From assembly GCF_014635725.1 (NCBI RefSeq), contig NZ_BMDJ01000003.1:62001-126000 (forward strand): a stretch of 64,000 nt of DNA, written 5' to 3'. This stretch comes from Pedobacter mendelii. GTDB taxonomy: Bacteria > Bacteroidota > Bacteroidia > Sphingobacteriales > Sphingobacteriaceae. The position numbers were made by a program, and so were the translations under genes. Positions 1 to 9,587 of the stretch are shown piece after piece. A model generated the notes under the pieces. That model saw only the letters and a program-made list of their open reading frames with translations. It was not told the DNA's origin and did no database searches. Each line of letters opens with the position of its first letter. Position 1 is the first letter of the stretch.

Positions 1-1109
1 TTCTCATTTAATTTAAAGGTTGAATTTAAACGGACAGAAAAACGTTCGTAGTTAGAATTTAGCAAAACACCATCCTGTTTTAAATAACCTGCAACAATAG
101 CACTGCTAAAATTTTCTTTATTGGTATTAATAGAAATGCTATAATTGGTTATAGGAGCTGAACGCAACATTGCATCGTACCAATCAACCCCTTCTCCGTA
201 TTGAGCCGGATTTTGTAATGGAACAGGTACGGGTTGACCCAAATCTTCGTAATATTCTTTTTTAAATTGCGCCCACTCTGTTCCATTCATCATATCAGGC
301 CTTCCTTTTTGAGGTACCTGTTGTGTACCTGTATATACACTTGCAGATATATTTGTTTGACCAGATTTTGCACTTTTAGTGGTTACAACGACAACCCCAA
401 AAGCGGCTCTTGAACCATATAAAGAGGTTGATGCAGCATCCTTTAAAACCGTTATGTTTTCAATTTCATCCGGATTGATATTGCTGATATCTCCTGCTAT
501 CGGGAAACCATCAACAACATATAATGGCGCGTTACCTGTGCTAATTGATGCGCTACCACGTATGCGCACTTGTAAACCTTGCCCTGGTTTCCCAGAAGCC
601 TGGTTAATTTGCACACCGGCAAGCTTGCCCTGAAGTTTTTGCGTAATCTGGGCGGCAGGTATGTCCTGAAGTTCTTTTGAATTAACCGTTTGCAGTGCCC
701 CTGTAGAACTTCTTTGCGTGGTTGTTCCATAGGCAACTACCACAACATCATCTAATGCCTGAGTTTGCTCGGTTAATTTAGCATTAACAATCGTTCTGTT
801 TCCGACCTGAATTTCGGCAGCTTTAAATCCAATAAATGAAAAAACAAGTATTGAGTTGTTGTTCGGAACGGTTATCTTATAATTTCCTTCTCCATCGGAA
901 CTTGATGTAATTTGACTACCCTTAACCATAATGCTTACTCCGGGTAATAGGTCGCCAGTGGAAGACGTGACCTTTCCGGTAACAGTTATCGATTGGGATT
1001 GGGCCATTAACGGCACTGAAATTAAAAAGAAACACGCGGTTGCGCAGATGCCAATTAAGTAATTGAGCATAACCTTCCTAAAAAGGTTTTGGGATGTAAA
1101 AATCTTCAT
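1..1109 (-). CDS. SusC/RagA-family TonB-dependent receptor, N-terminal part (runs off left edge)
   Basis: This is the first ~369 residues of an outer-membrane TonB-dependent glycan importer; the barrel lies outside the window. Translation from the ATG at 1109 begins MKIFTSQNLFRKVMLNYL and gives a signal peptide ending near VPLMAQS. A CarboxypepD_reg-like domain follows (VTGKVTSSTGDLLPGVSI), then the SusC plug with DDVVVVAYGTTTQRSSTGA and the conserved YVVDGFPI, ENITVLKDAASTSLYGSRA and GVVVVTTKS segments. Such receptors pair with a SusD lipoprotein, expected to the left. The gene is divergent from the AraC regulator at 1306, with about 200 bp between them, and so is probably not part of the large PUL to its right. 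The family call is firm; the substrate is unknown. Confidence 0.93.
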   Translation of the reverse strand, partial: MKIFTSQNLFRKVMLNYLIGICATACFFLISVPLMAQSQSITVTGKVTSSTGDLLPGVSIMVKGSQITSSSDGEGNYKITVPNNNSILVFSFIGFKAAEIQVGNRTIVNAKLTEQTQALDDVVVVAYGTTTQRSSTGALQTVNSKELQDIPAAQITQKLQGKLAGVQINQASGKPGQGLQVRIRGSASISTGNAPLYVVDGFPIAGDISNINPDEIENITVLKDAASTSLYGSRAAFGVVVVTTKSAKSGQTNISASVYTGTQQVPQKGRPDMMNGTEWAQFKKEYYEDLGQPVPVPLQNPAQYGEGVDWYDAMLRSAPITNYSISINTNKENFSSAIVAGYLKQDGVLLNSNYERFSVRLNSTFKLNE

Positions 1110-1305
1110 GAATTCTTTAGTATTTGGTTAGTAACTGTTTGATTTAGTTATTATGATAAAATTAGGCTTTGCATTAGCGATAGAAAATACACGATTTGAT
1201 TATTCGATTATAAATTTTGACTTTTACATGCCTTTTAAATATGAGTTCGCTATTTTGAAAAAATTATAACACTTATGATAAGTTCCACTAATTCAATTAA
1301 GGGAT

Positions 1306-2208
1306 ATGGTTAACTATTTCAAATATCTTCCTGTAAGCGAAGATGAAAAAATATGGGGCTTGTATGTGCTAAATGCCGGATGTACTCGTATTGAGCCCGA
1401 GCAGGCTTACCCTTACAAAAATCATCCTTCACACCATAACTTCACATGGGATAATGGCCGCGTATTGAATGAATTTCAACTAATATATATTACAAAGGGC
1501 AAAGGTTTCTTTGAATCAGAATCGGCAGGTAAACAAGAAATTGCTGCAGGTAACATAATACTTTTATTTCCTGGCGAAAGGCATCGTTATAAACCAAATA
1601 CAGATACAGGCTGGGATGAGTATTGGATTGGTTTTAAAGGCGGAATAATTGAAAATTTAATATCAAACAATTTTTTCAACAAAGAAATACCCATTACTGA
1701 TTTAGGTTTTAACGAACGTATATTAAATTCATTGCTCGAAATTATAGAAAGAACCAAAGAAGAAAAGTCTGGATATCAATCATTAATTTCTGGTGCTGTT
1801 CTTTATCTTTTAGGTCACATACACAGTAGCACCAAACAGGTAAGTTTTAATGGTAAAGAAGAACTGGTAAAAATGATAGATAATGCTAGGGTGATATTAA
1901 GGGCAAATGTTGATGAAAATATATCTCCTGAACAAGTTGCCTGCGAACTAAAAGTAAGCTATTCATATTTTCGAAAAATATTCAAAACCTATGTTGGGAT
2001 ATCTCCTGGGCAGTACTTAATACAATTAAAAATACAAAGAGCCAAAGAACATTTATTAAACCATGAGAAATCCATTAAGCAAATCGCTTACGATTTAAAC
2101 TTCGAATCTAATTTTTATTTTTCTAAAATTTTTAAAGATAAAACTGGCTTTACGCCTAATCAGTATCGTGATATGCAGAACGTAAAGATGAAATCAGCGA
2201 AGATTTAG
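1306..2208 (+). CDS. AraC-family transcriptional regulator
   Basis: A 300-aa protein with the classic two-part AraC layout. An N-terminal cupin-like sensor spans about residues 30-130 (LIYITKGKGFFESE, then IILLFPGERHRYKP and DEYWIGFKG). A C-terminal double helix-turn-helix spans about 195-290 (SYSYFRKIFKTYVGISPGQY, KIQRAKEHLL, KQIAYDLNFESNFYFSKIFK, GFTPNQYR). This type usually binds a sugar in the cupin and activates nearby catabolic genes. It is divergently placed to the SusC-type receptor at the left edge, so control of that PUL is the likeliest role. It could also act on the PUL to its right, which has its own HTCS regulator. The ligand cannot be inferred. Confidence 0.92.
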   Translation: MVNYFKYLPVSEDEKIWGLYVLNAGCTRIEPEQAYPYKNHPSHHNFTWDNGRVLNEFQLIYITKGKGFFESESAGKQEIAAGNIILLFPGERHRYKPNTDTGWDEYWIGFKGGIIENLISNNFFNKEIPITDLGFNERILNSLLEIIERTKEEKSGYQSLISGAVLYLLGHIHSSTKQVSFNGKEELVKMIDNARVILRANVDENISPEQVACELKVSYSYFRKIFKTYVGISPGQYLIQLKIQRAKEHLLNHEKSIKQIAYDLNFESNFYFSKIFKDKTGFTPNQYRDMQNVKMKSAKI

Positions 2209-2394
2209 ACTTGCACCTAATTAATGGGTCAACTTAAATTTAAAAGCTACCTTGGGTTTAAGGTTTATAGATAAAATCAAAGGAGGCTGACCGGAACTTT
2301 ATTCTTTCGCAAACTTAATATTATCGCCTGCAAAATAAAAATGAATAACTGCTCCGGTAATAAGTTACCTACTTCTTAAACAGAGTCATTAACT

Positions 2395-2457
2395 GAAAGT
2401 ATAGAACTGTTCAATGCAAGTTTAAAACTGTTTACTGCGATTTCAAAACTACTTACT
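2395..2457. repeat. Three tandem 21-bp units encoding a degenerate heptad on the minus strand
   Basis: Three consecutive 21-bp units (2395-2415, 2416-2436, 2437-2457) share the core AAAACTGTTTACT or a close variant. Read on the minus strand they are in frame and give a seven-residue periodicity (AVSSFEI, AVNSFKL, ALNSSIL), followed by SVNDSV and a stop. No ATG precedes the frame and a TGA lies a few codons upstream, so this is probably not an independent gene. Confidence 0.6.
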
Positions 2458-2511
2458 GCAACATATAAATCTAAATATCACCTTGTAAATGGTAAGTTTT
2501 ACCACCTAAGA

Positions 2512-2585
2512 GACCAAAGATACACCTTAGGCATATTAAGCTAAACTATTATTTTCTTAAATTAACTAAGGTGTCTTACTTGGTC
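2512..2585. repeat. Long inverted repeat downstream of the GH3 gene, possible operon-end structure
   Basis: The left arm at 2512-2530 (GACCAAAGATACACCTTAG) is nearly complementary to the right arm at 2566-2585 (CTAAGGTGTCTTACTTGGTC), with ~35 bases between them. It lies about 40 bp past the stop of the last PUL gene. It could act as a transcript-end or stabilising hairpin, but no U-tract follows on the minus strand, so a classical terminator is not shown. Confidence 0.45.
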
Positions 2586-2623
2586 AATATATTTAAAAAG
2601 CCTGAATTAAACAGTCTCAATCA

Positions 2624-4789
2624 TTAGAATACAACTTCTCCTGATGCCTGAATGTCTTTTGATGAATTGCCTACAGCAATCAGATATTGTCCCTTATCTG
2701 CAACCCATGCTTTTTTCTTTTCATCGTAATAAGAAAAAGCATCTTTATTCAGTATAAATTTTACGGTTTTGGTTTCGCCAGCTTTCAAAAATACCTTTTC
2801 AAAGGCTTTCAATTCTTTTCTAGGTCTTGATACTAAGGGATTAATCGGTTCTACATAGACCTGCACAACTTGCGCCCCATCTTTTTTACCTGTATTTTTA
2901 ATGTCAATTGAATAGCTAACCTGTTTATCTCCCGTTACTTTTTTTACGGCATTTTGGTAGGAGAAACTGGTATAAGATAAACCATGTCCGAATGGAAATT
3001 GTGGCTCAACATTATAGGTATCGAAATAACGGTAACCCACAAATATATCATCCTTATAATGTACAGTTCCATTTACGCCAGGAAATTCGCCAAGTTTATG
3101 CGCCGGCGAATCTTCCAGTTTTTTAGGAAAGGTCATCGGTAATTTACCTGATGGATTTACCTCACCGAAAATAATTTTAGCTAAAGCTGTTCCGCCTTCC
3201 ATGCCCGGGTACCAGCCTTCGATAATGGCTTTACTTTCGCCAACCCACTCGCGGACATCTATCGGGCCACCACCCATTAAAACGATAATGGTTTTAGGAT
3301 TGGCTTTTAAAACGGCTTTAATTAATTCGTTTTGCCCGAAAGGCATATTCATATCCGGTTTATCCACACCTTCTGCATCATAAGCATTATCATCCCATTT
3401 GCTATAGTCGTAACCGTGTGTCCATCCACAGAAAATTATAGCGGCATCTGTTTTACTGGCTATATTCACTGCTTCCTGAATTAATGTATCATCTGCCTGT
3501 TGATTTCGGGCAATTTTATATCCTTGTGCATATTGTACACTTATTCCACCGCCAACTAAATTCTTTATCCCTTGCAAAGGCGTAATTTCATATTTTGCTT
3601 TAACTTGAGAACTTCCACCGCCCATTGCATTTTCGCGATTTGCGTTCTGACCAATAATGGCTATACTTTTAATTTTACTTTTAGCCAATGGCAAAACATT
3701 ATCCTCATTTTTCAGCAATACAATTCCTTCTTCGGCAACCTTTAATGCAGTTTGTTGATGTGCTTTTGTATTATATGCACCAGGCGTTCTTTTTGCCGCA
3801 ATCATATTGGTTTTGAACATCACTCTTAAAATACGGCGAACTTTATCATCTACTAAAGCAACCGGAACTTTGCCGCTTTTAACTAAAGCAATTACGGTAT
3901 CGCCCATAAAAAACTGATCGTATTTTAACGGTGGTGTTCCAATGTCAGATCCCATTTCCAAATCGGTTCCATTTTCTAATGCTTCCATGGTGTTATGCAC
4001 CGCTCCCCAGTCGCTCATCACCAAGCCTTTAAAACCCCATTCTCCTTTTAATATATCGTTAATCAGATATTTGTTTTCCGTTGCATATTGCCCCCTGAAC
4101 TTATTATAAGCCCCCATTACCGTATTAACCTGCCCTATTTTAACGGCAGCCTCAAAGCCCGGTAAATAAATTTCGCGTAAGGCTCGTTCACTCATTTCCA
4201 CATTCACGGTTCCTCTATCTACTTCTTCATTATTGGCAGCGAAATGTTTTAAAGAAGCAGATACACCCTGAGCCTGAACACCTTTAATATAACCAACTGC
4301 CATTTGCGAAATTAGATAAGGGTCTTCACTCTGATATTCGAAATTACGACCGTTTAACGGCGAACGAATAATGTTAATACCTGGACCAAGGATTACATCT
4401 TTTCCTCTAAATTTAGCTTCGCTACCTAAAACCGCACCAAAATCGTATCCTAATTTTGGGTTCCATGTTGCAGCAAGTGCATTTCCTGTTGGAAGATACG
4501 TTCCGGCATCATTTACATTTTTTAAAGGTGTCCAACCTCTTCCATGTTCTATACGAACGCCATGAGGACCATCCGAAGTAACCATTTCAGGAATTCCTAA
4601 ACGTTTTACACCTCCTGAAGTAAAAGAAGAATTTGCATGCAACATGCCTACCTTTTCATCTAGCGTCATTTTTTTAATCAATGCAGTTATTTTTGCTTCA
4701 GTTGCAGGATTAAATAAACTTTGTGCATTAACGGTTAATACAGTTAGCATCAAAACACTTCCAACGAAGCCTGTTATTTTATTATTCAT
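2624..4789 (-). CDS. GH3 family glycoside hydrolase (beta-glucosidase type)
   Basis: A 721-aa periplasmic beta-glycosidase. It has a signal peptide (MNNKITGFVGSVLMLTVLTVNAQS), then the GH3 TIM barrel with DGPHGVR, the KHFAANNEE region and the nucleophile segment GLVMSDWGAVHN (Asp near residue 260). The (alpha/beta)6 sandwich follows (IAIIGQNA, VLMGGGPIDV, WYPGMEGG) and a C-terminal fibronectin-III-like domain (VGYRYFDT, FPFGHGLSYTSF). The length is normal for BglX-like enzymes. It is the last gene of the PUL operon, 18 nt after the GH2 gene. In a xyloglucan-like pathway it would remove backbone glucose from debranched oligosaccharides. A beta-xylosidase activity cannot be excluded from sequence alone. 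Confidence 0.93.
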   Translation of the reverse strand: MNNKITGFVGSVLMLTVLTVNAQSLFNPATEAKITALIKKMTLDEKVGMLHANSSFTSGGVKRLGIPEMVTSDGPHGVRIEHGRGWTPLKNVNDAGTYLPTGNALAATWNPKLGYDFGAVLGSEAKFRGKDVILGPGINIIRSPLNGRNFEYQSEDPYLISQMAVGYIKGVQAQGVSASLKHFAANNEEVDRGTVNVEMSERALREIYLPGFEAAVKIGQVNTVMGAYNKFRGQYATENKYLINDILKGEWGFKGLVMSDWGAVHNTMEALENGTDLEMGSDIGTPPLKYDQFFMGDTVIALVKSGKVPVALVDDKVRRILRVMFKTNMIAAKRTPGAYNTKAHQQTALKVAEEGIVLLKNEDNVLPLAKSKIKSIAIIGQNANRENAMGGGSSQVKAKYEITPLQGIKNLVGGGISVQYAQGYKIARNQQADDTLIQEAVNIASKTDAAIIFCGWTHGYDYSKWDDNAYDAEGVDKPDMNMPFGQNELIKAVLKANPKTIIVLMGGGPIDVREWVGESKAIIEGWYPGMEGGTALAKIIFGEVNPSGKLPMTFPKKLEDSPAHKLGEFPGVNGTVHYKDDIFVGYRYFDTYNVEPQFPFGHGLSYTSFSYQNAVKKVTGDKQVSYSIDIKNTGKKDGAQVVQVYVEPINPLVSRPRKELKAFEKVFLKAGETKTVKFILNKDAFSYYDEKKKAWVADKGQYLIAVGNSSKDIQASGEVVF

Positions 4790-4807
4790 GTATTTATTTT
4801 ATACTTT

Positions 4808-7555
4808 TTAGTTAAAATCGAACCAAAGGCTACCTTTATTCCAGGAATAATTTAGCTGCATATTTTTTTGGCTCTGCGGACCAAGTTTTTCAGCAGCTTG
4901 AAACTTAGTTCCTATTGCACTAATTCCATCTAAAAAACCTAAATCGCCATCAGGGAATGCAGGAGTGGTATTATTATTAGTCGCACCAGCTGCTTTTTGA
5001 GGTTTTAGCATTTGAAAAAATGTGCCCTTTTTTGAGGTGTAAATTGTAAATGGTGATTGTTTATTCTTTACCGTTACCCAATACACATTTGAATAATAGC
5101 CCTTAAACTCTGGGTATTTCCAACTTTCTCCGGTTATGGTGTTGTTAAAATCATTATTCCAAACGCCAAAAGTTGTGCCTTTCAATCTATTTTTCCAAAC
5201 GCGATAAGGACCATTTCCTTCCCATTTCATACCGGTGATGTTTTCTTCAGGATAGTTAAAAGTAATGCCCATAAAATCAACTTCGCCGCTTACGCTATAT
5301 TCATAATCGAGTTTAACAGTCTTTCCTGATGAGAAAATCCATTTCACTTTAAATTTCGCTTCGTTATTATAAATAGGCTCAATAATGTAATCATCGCCCG
5401 AGGCATAATGCTTAAACTCTTTAAGCTCACATTTAACACCCGCCAAAGCTGGTCCGCCAGAAATTGAAATTTCGGATTTCGCATTTTTAACATTCTGGAT
5501 GTAGCCTGTTTTTTTATCGAATTGATAAGAAATGCCATCAACAACAAGGGTTAAAGCCTTACCAGTTTCTGAAACATTTATTTTGGATTTTGAATTCGCA
5601 GTATTTGTTATTGGAGCAGCAGGCATTTTGATTGCCCAACTCCAGGTAAAAAGTTCTTGTTTAAAAGCATCAAAAGCTGTTAAATACAAAACATCGTTAC
5701 TTTTCCAGTTTGCAGGAAGTGGAATGCTTAAAAAACCCTTCTCGCCGGGAGATAAAGTAATGCCCTTAATTTTACCTGAGGCTACCAGACTTTGCTGATT
5801 ATTTGCTACTGGATTTGGCAGGTTTGATAACTTCCACTCGAAACTACATTGATTTAAGTTTGTGAAGCTATATTGATTTTCGACTAAAACCTTTCCATCA
5901 AAATTAGCAGGCAAATCTTTCATAGCAATTTGCACCGGCGACCAAATTTCTTTAATGGTATAAAAACTTCCTTCCTTTTCACGGTGTGGGCCTAAAATTC
6001 CATCTGGTGCGGCATTGCCTTGGATATCCATTTGGCCATTTCTGTCTAAACGAGTTACACCTTCATCAGCAAATGACCATAAAAATCCACCTGCTGCGTA
6101 AGGATGCTTCATCATCATAGACCAAAAATCATCCAAACCCGCACCATGCCCACCATCGTGCAAGCCATGCATAAACTCGGTCGGGAAAAACACGTCATTT
6201 CCGTATAAAGCTGTATTAACTACATAATTATAATCCGGGTAGTGTTTGGTATCGGTGCCATTGAAGCGCTCCCAAGGATGAATAACCAAACGTTTCTGGT
6301 TATCGTATTTTGCATACAGGTAATCTAAATCGTAATTGAAGCCACCTTCGTTTCCATTTGCCCACATTACAATTGATGGGTGGTTAACATCCCGAACAAC
6401 GAGTTCCTTTACGAGTTTTGTGCCAACTTCGGTATCGTATTTAGCCTGCCAGCCGGTTAATTCATTTATTACGAATAATCCTAATGAATCGCAGGCATCC
6501 AAGAAGCTCGGATCAGGCGGATAATGAGACATACGAACCGCATTCATATTCATCTCCTTAACCAGTTTTACATCTTCAATGTTAAGCACTTTGCTTAAAG
6601 TCCTTCCCGATTCAGGCCATTCGCTGTGCCTGTTAACACCTTTGAAAATCACTTTTTTATTGTTTACATAAAAGCCATCATGCGGGCGAAGTTCTGCTGT
6701 CCTGAAACCAAATTTTTGTTTCATCCGGTGGATTAGTCGGCCGTTGGCATCGCTTAAAGAAACAACAACCTGATAAAGATTTGGTGATTCCGGGTTCCAT
6801 AAGTTGATATCTTTAAACTGGCCTTTAAGTTTTGTAGCATTTTCAACAGATGTAATTTTAGAAGATATTTCTAATCCGACCTTTTCGCCGCTTATTTTTT
6901 GAACCTGAGCTTTTAAAACTGAACCTAATGGTGCATTTTCGGTGTAGGCATCGAGGTTAAATGAACCATTTGCTTTGGCATCGATAGCAATTCTGTCTAC
7001 ATGTGCTTTTGGCAAAATTTTTAAATACACCGGTCTGAAAAGGCCTCCAAAAAGCCAGAAATCTGCTTTCCTTTCTGCATTGTTTACCGATTTATCTGCA
7101 GACTGCTTACTTACTTTTACTTCCAGCAGGTTTTCACCATCAAAATTTAATAGGGGTGTAATGTTGTATTGAAAAGTATAAAACCCGCCCTGGTGTATCG
7201 CACCAGCTGACTTTCCGTTAATTTTTACTTCAGCCTCTGTCATTGCTGCCTCAAAAACGATGAAAATCTCTTTATCGTAATTGCTTTTAGCAACCTTAAA
7301 CTTGTATTTGTATTGCCCAGTTTCTTCAGGATTTTGGGTATCTTTATAATAGTTGTAAGTACCAAAACCTTGTTGTTCCCAATTTGATGGCACTTGTATT
7401 TTATCCCAAGTCCCACTTTTCATCCCGGTATTTACAAAGAAATCCCAAGTAACAGTATGGTCTTTATCTTTTCCGGATAAATATTGATATTGAGTTTCCT
7501 GAGCATTTAAATTTAGTGTAAGAAACACAGTTGCGCACATAAAAAATAGCTTCAT
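4808..7555 (-). CDS. GH2 family glycoside hydrolase (beta-galactosidase-like)
   Basis: A LacZ-type multidomain exo-beta-glycosidase. The frame opens at 7591, but the start at 7555 is preferred because it yields a clean signal peptide (MKLFFMCATVFLTLNLNAQ). The N-terminal sugar-binding jelly roll contains VPSNWEQQGFGTYNYYKD. An immunoglobulin-like domain follows, then the TIM barrel with FKGVNRHSEWPESGR, acid/base Glu in MWANGNEGG (near residue 400), and a probable nucleophile Glu in PTEFMHGLHDGG. A long C-terminal region resembles the LacZ small-chain domain (NGPYRVWKNRLKG). The likely role is removal of terminal beta-galactose or a related sugar in the periplasm. It lies 37 nt after the GH97 gene in the PUL operon. 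The specificity is an inference. Confidence 0.9.
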   Translation of the reverse strand: MKLFFMCATVFLTLNLNAQETQYQYLSGKDKDHTVTWDFFVNTGMKSGTWDKIQVPSNWEQQGFGTYNYYKDTQNPEETGQYKYKFKVAKSNYDKEIFIVFEAAMTEAEVKINGKSAGAIHQGGFYTFQYNITPLLNFDGENLLEVKVSKQSADKSVNNAERKADFWLFGGLFRPVYLKILPKAHVDRIAIDAKANGSFNLDAYTENAPLGSVLKAQVQKISGEKVGLEISSKITSVENATKLKGQFKDINLWNPESPNLYQVVVSLSDANGRLIHRMKQKFGFRTAELRPHDGFYVNNKKVIFKGVNRHSEWPESGRTLSKVLNIEDVKLVKEMNMNAVRMSHYPPDPSFLDACDSLGLFVINELTGWQAKYDTEVGTKLVKELVVRDVNHPSIVMWANGNEGGFNYDLDYLYAKYDNQKRLVIHPWERFNGTDTKHYPDYNYVVNTALYGNDVFFPTEFMHGLHDGGHGAGLDDFWSMMMKHPYAAGGFLWSFADEGVTRLDRNGQMDIQGNAAPDGILGPHREKEGSFYTIKEIWSPVQIAMKDLPANFDGKVLVENQYSFTNLNQCSFEWKLSNLPNPVANNQQSLVASGKIKGITLSPGEKGFLSIPLPANWKSNDVLYLTAFDAFKQELFTWSWAIKMPAAPITNTANSKSKINVSETGKALTLVVDGISYQFDKKTGYIQNVKNAKSEISISGGPALAGVKCELKEFKHYASGDDYIIEPIYNNEAKFKVKWIFSSGKTVKLDYEYSVSGEVDFMGITFNYPEENITGMKWEGNGPYRVWKNRLKGTTFGVWNNDFNNTITGESWKYPEFKGYYSNVYWVTVKNKQSPFTIYTSKKGTFFQMLKPQKAAGATNNNTTPAFPDGDLGFLDGISAIGTKFQAAEKLGPQSQKNMQLNYSWNKGSLWFDFN

Positions 7556-7592
7556 AATCATATTTGTATTTTTGACTGTAAACGTTAACAAT

Positions 7593-9584
7593 TTAATTTA
7601 TCGGATATACTTTTGCAGCCCAGCCACCACCACCAAACATATTTACTTTTAGTTTTGTATTCGAATTTACTTCAATAATTTCTCTTTTGTAGTCGGTTGC
7701 ATCTTTATCTGCATTTAAGCCATCCTTAAATACAATTGCCTGGAATTTCCCTTTCCCTAAAAAAGAAAAATCTATTGTTATTTCTCTTTGATTCCAATTA
7801 TTTAATGCGCCAATAAACCAATCGCTATTATGTTTTCGGGCAATAGCCGCATAAGCACCAACTTCAGCATTCAGCGCCACCGATTCGATAAAAACTGTAG
7901 GAATTGATGCAATAAAATCGGTACTTTCCTGCTCTTTCATATAAGCAGTTGGACTGTCGGCCATCATTTGCAACGGGGCTTCGAAAACAATAAATGTTGC
8001 CAATTGATGTGAACGTGTTCCTTGGCTCATTGGTTTTGAGTTACTAGGTTTAAATTCCGCTTTAGTGGCATTGCGCATTGCTCCTGGCGTGTAATCCATT
8101 GGGCCGGCAAGCATTCTGATAAATGGAATAGTTACATCATATTTGGGAACATCATCATTTGGTGTCCATTTTACATTTTCTAAGCCTTTAACGCCTTCAA
8201 AGTTTAAAACATTTGGATAAGTTCGCTGTAAGCCAGTTGGTTTATACATGCCATGAAAATCGATTAGAAGTTTATGAGCAGCAGCATTTTTTGCAATTTG
8301 ATAAACTGATGAAACCATTTTTTGATCATCACGGTCTAAAAAATCTATTTTAAAACCCTTCACACCCATTCTGGAATATTGTTCGAAGGCATTATCCATT
8401 ACTTTAGAAACTGCAAACCAACTTGCCCACAGAATTATTCCTACATTTTTTTGTTTTGCGTAAGTAATGATTTCAGGAAGGTTAATCTTGTCGGATACTT
8501 TAGTCATATCGGTTTCATCGCTCCACCCTTCATCTAAAATCACATATTCAACCTTATTTGCTGCTGCAAAATCTATGTAATACTTATAAGTTTGTGTATT
8601 TATTCCAGCTTTGAAATCCACACCACTAATGTTCCAGTCATTCCACCAATCCCAGGCTACCTTACCGGGTTTTATCCAATCCATATCAGCAATTCGCGAT
8701 GGTGAAGCCAACTTCTGCACCATATCGTTATCAAGCAGATCTTTATCGTTCTCACTTATTACAACAGCCCGCCATGGAAAGCTTCTTGTACCTTTAGTTT
8801 TCGCAATATAATCAGCCCTTTGGGTAACCATATAATTCATATTGTTAAAACCACCAGCCTTTTCTGCCAGCGGATATGGCGCAAACAAACCTTTTAACGA
8901 ATTACTGTTTTTTGGGTTTTTGCTGATAAACATACCCGGATAATCTTCCAAATCTGCTTCTAAAATAACCGCTTTCTTGGCAGAATTGATGTTGAACATT
9001 AAAGGTAAAAAAGCCAATGAATCATTAAACATTGCCGATACTCGGGTTTCAGTATATAACGATTCGAAAGAGGAAATAAATTGTTCCTCTCCCCTTAAGT
9101 CTCTAACATAAGGGATCAATGAAGTTTTATCTTCAGATAGATTAAAATTTGCCTCCTCGCTGTTTACCGTAATTTCGCCTTTTTTAGCCGTAGAAAACCG
9201 ATAAGCAACACCATCATTGTAAGCCCTGAAAGTAAGACTATAATCGCCTTTAAAATCAATAATTAATTGATTGTATTTATCCTGAACCGAACTTCTTTTA
9301 TAAATGGGTGTTACAAAACTGGTATTTATTGATGTTTTATTTGTTTTGATGATCTTCGGATTTTCACCTAAAACTTCTCCCGTTGCTAATGTTAAAGACA
9401 TATTCGATGGCGCTAAAACCACATCATTTTGATTTTTGACTGACCAGCTAATTTCAGACCCAATTTGAACCAAAATTTCATTGTTTCCGTTAGGTGATTT
9501 GAGTGTAAAGACTTTATCCTGCGCATAAACAAAAGCAGTTATGCAATTTAGCAAAATAAAAATCTGAGCTATTTTTATGCGCAT
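7593..9584 (-). CDS. GH97 family glycoside hydrolase (retaining, alpha-galactosidase-like)
   Basis: A 663-aa protein with the GH97 layout: signal peptide (to FVYAQD), N-terminal beta-supersandwich (about 25-290), TIM barrel (about 300-570) and C-terminal beta domain. Diagnostic stretches are RGEEQFISSFESLY, FPWRAVVISENDKDLL, KVAWDWWNDWN, EYVILDEGWSDETD and MAGPMDYTPGAMRN-like LAGPMDYTPGAM. The segment GVKGFKIDFLDRDDQ carries an Asp near residue 414, where retaining GH97 enzymes (alpha-galactosidases and beta-L-arabinopyranosidases) have their nucleophile, whereas SusB-like inverting enzymes do not. That points to removal of alpha-Gal or beta-L-Arap rather than starch attack. The gene starts 3 nt after the upstream GH2 gene. 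The catalytic assignment rests on family knowledge and needs an alignment. Confidence 0.9.
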   Translation of the reverse strand: MRIKIAQIFILLNCITAFVYAQDKVFTLKSPNGNNEILVQIGSEISWSVKNQNDVVLAPSNMSLTLATGEVLGENPKIIKTNKTSINTSFVTPIYKRSSVQDKYNQLIIDFKGDYSLTFRAYNDGVAYRFSTAKKGEITVNSEEANFNLSEDKTSLIPYVRDLRGEEQFISSFESLYTETRVSAMFNDSLAFLPLMFNINSAKKAVILEADLEDYPGMFISKNPKNSNSLKGLFAPYPLAEKAGGFNNMNYMVTQRADYIAKTKGTRSFPWRAVVISENDKDLLDNDMVQKLASPSRIADMDWIKPGKVAWDWWNDWNISGVDFKAGINTQTYKYYIDFAAANKVEYVILDEGWSDETDMTKVSDKINLPEIITYAKQKNVGIILWASWFAVSKVMDNAFEQYSRMGVKGFKIDFLDRDDQKMVSSVYQIAKNAAAHKLLIDFHGMYKPTGLQRTYPNVLNFEGVKGLENVKWTPNDDVPKYDVTIPFIRMLAGPMDYTPGAMRNATKAEFKPSNSKPMSQGTRSHQLATFIVFEAPLQMMADSPTAYMKEQESTDFIASIPTVFIESVALNAEVGAYAAIARKHNSDWFIGALNNWNQREITIDFSFLGKGKFQAIVFKDGLNADKDATDYKREIIEVNSNTKLKVNMFGGGGWAAKVYPIN

Positions 9585-9587
9585 AAC

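Larger units (their letters stand above)
2209..2623. other. Gene-free intergenic region with 21-bp tandem repeat and long inverted repeat
   Basis: 415 bp between the AraC gene and the end of the GH3 gene. No credible gene was found. It holds three 21-bp repeat units (2395-2457) and an imperfect inverted repeat with ~19-20-bp arms (2512-2585), annotated separately. Confidence 0.7.

Noticed and set aside
497-736. 79-codon minus-strand frame at the left edge
   Set aside because: It is a shifted frame of the SusC receptor; the true frame carries the plug motifs.
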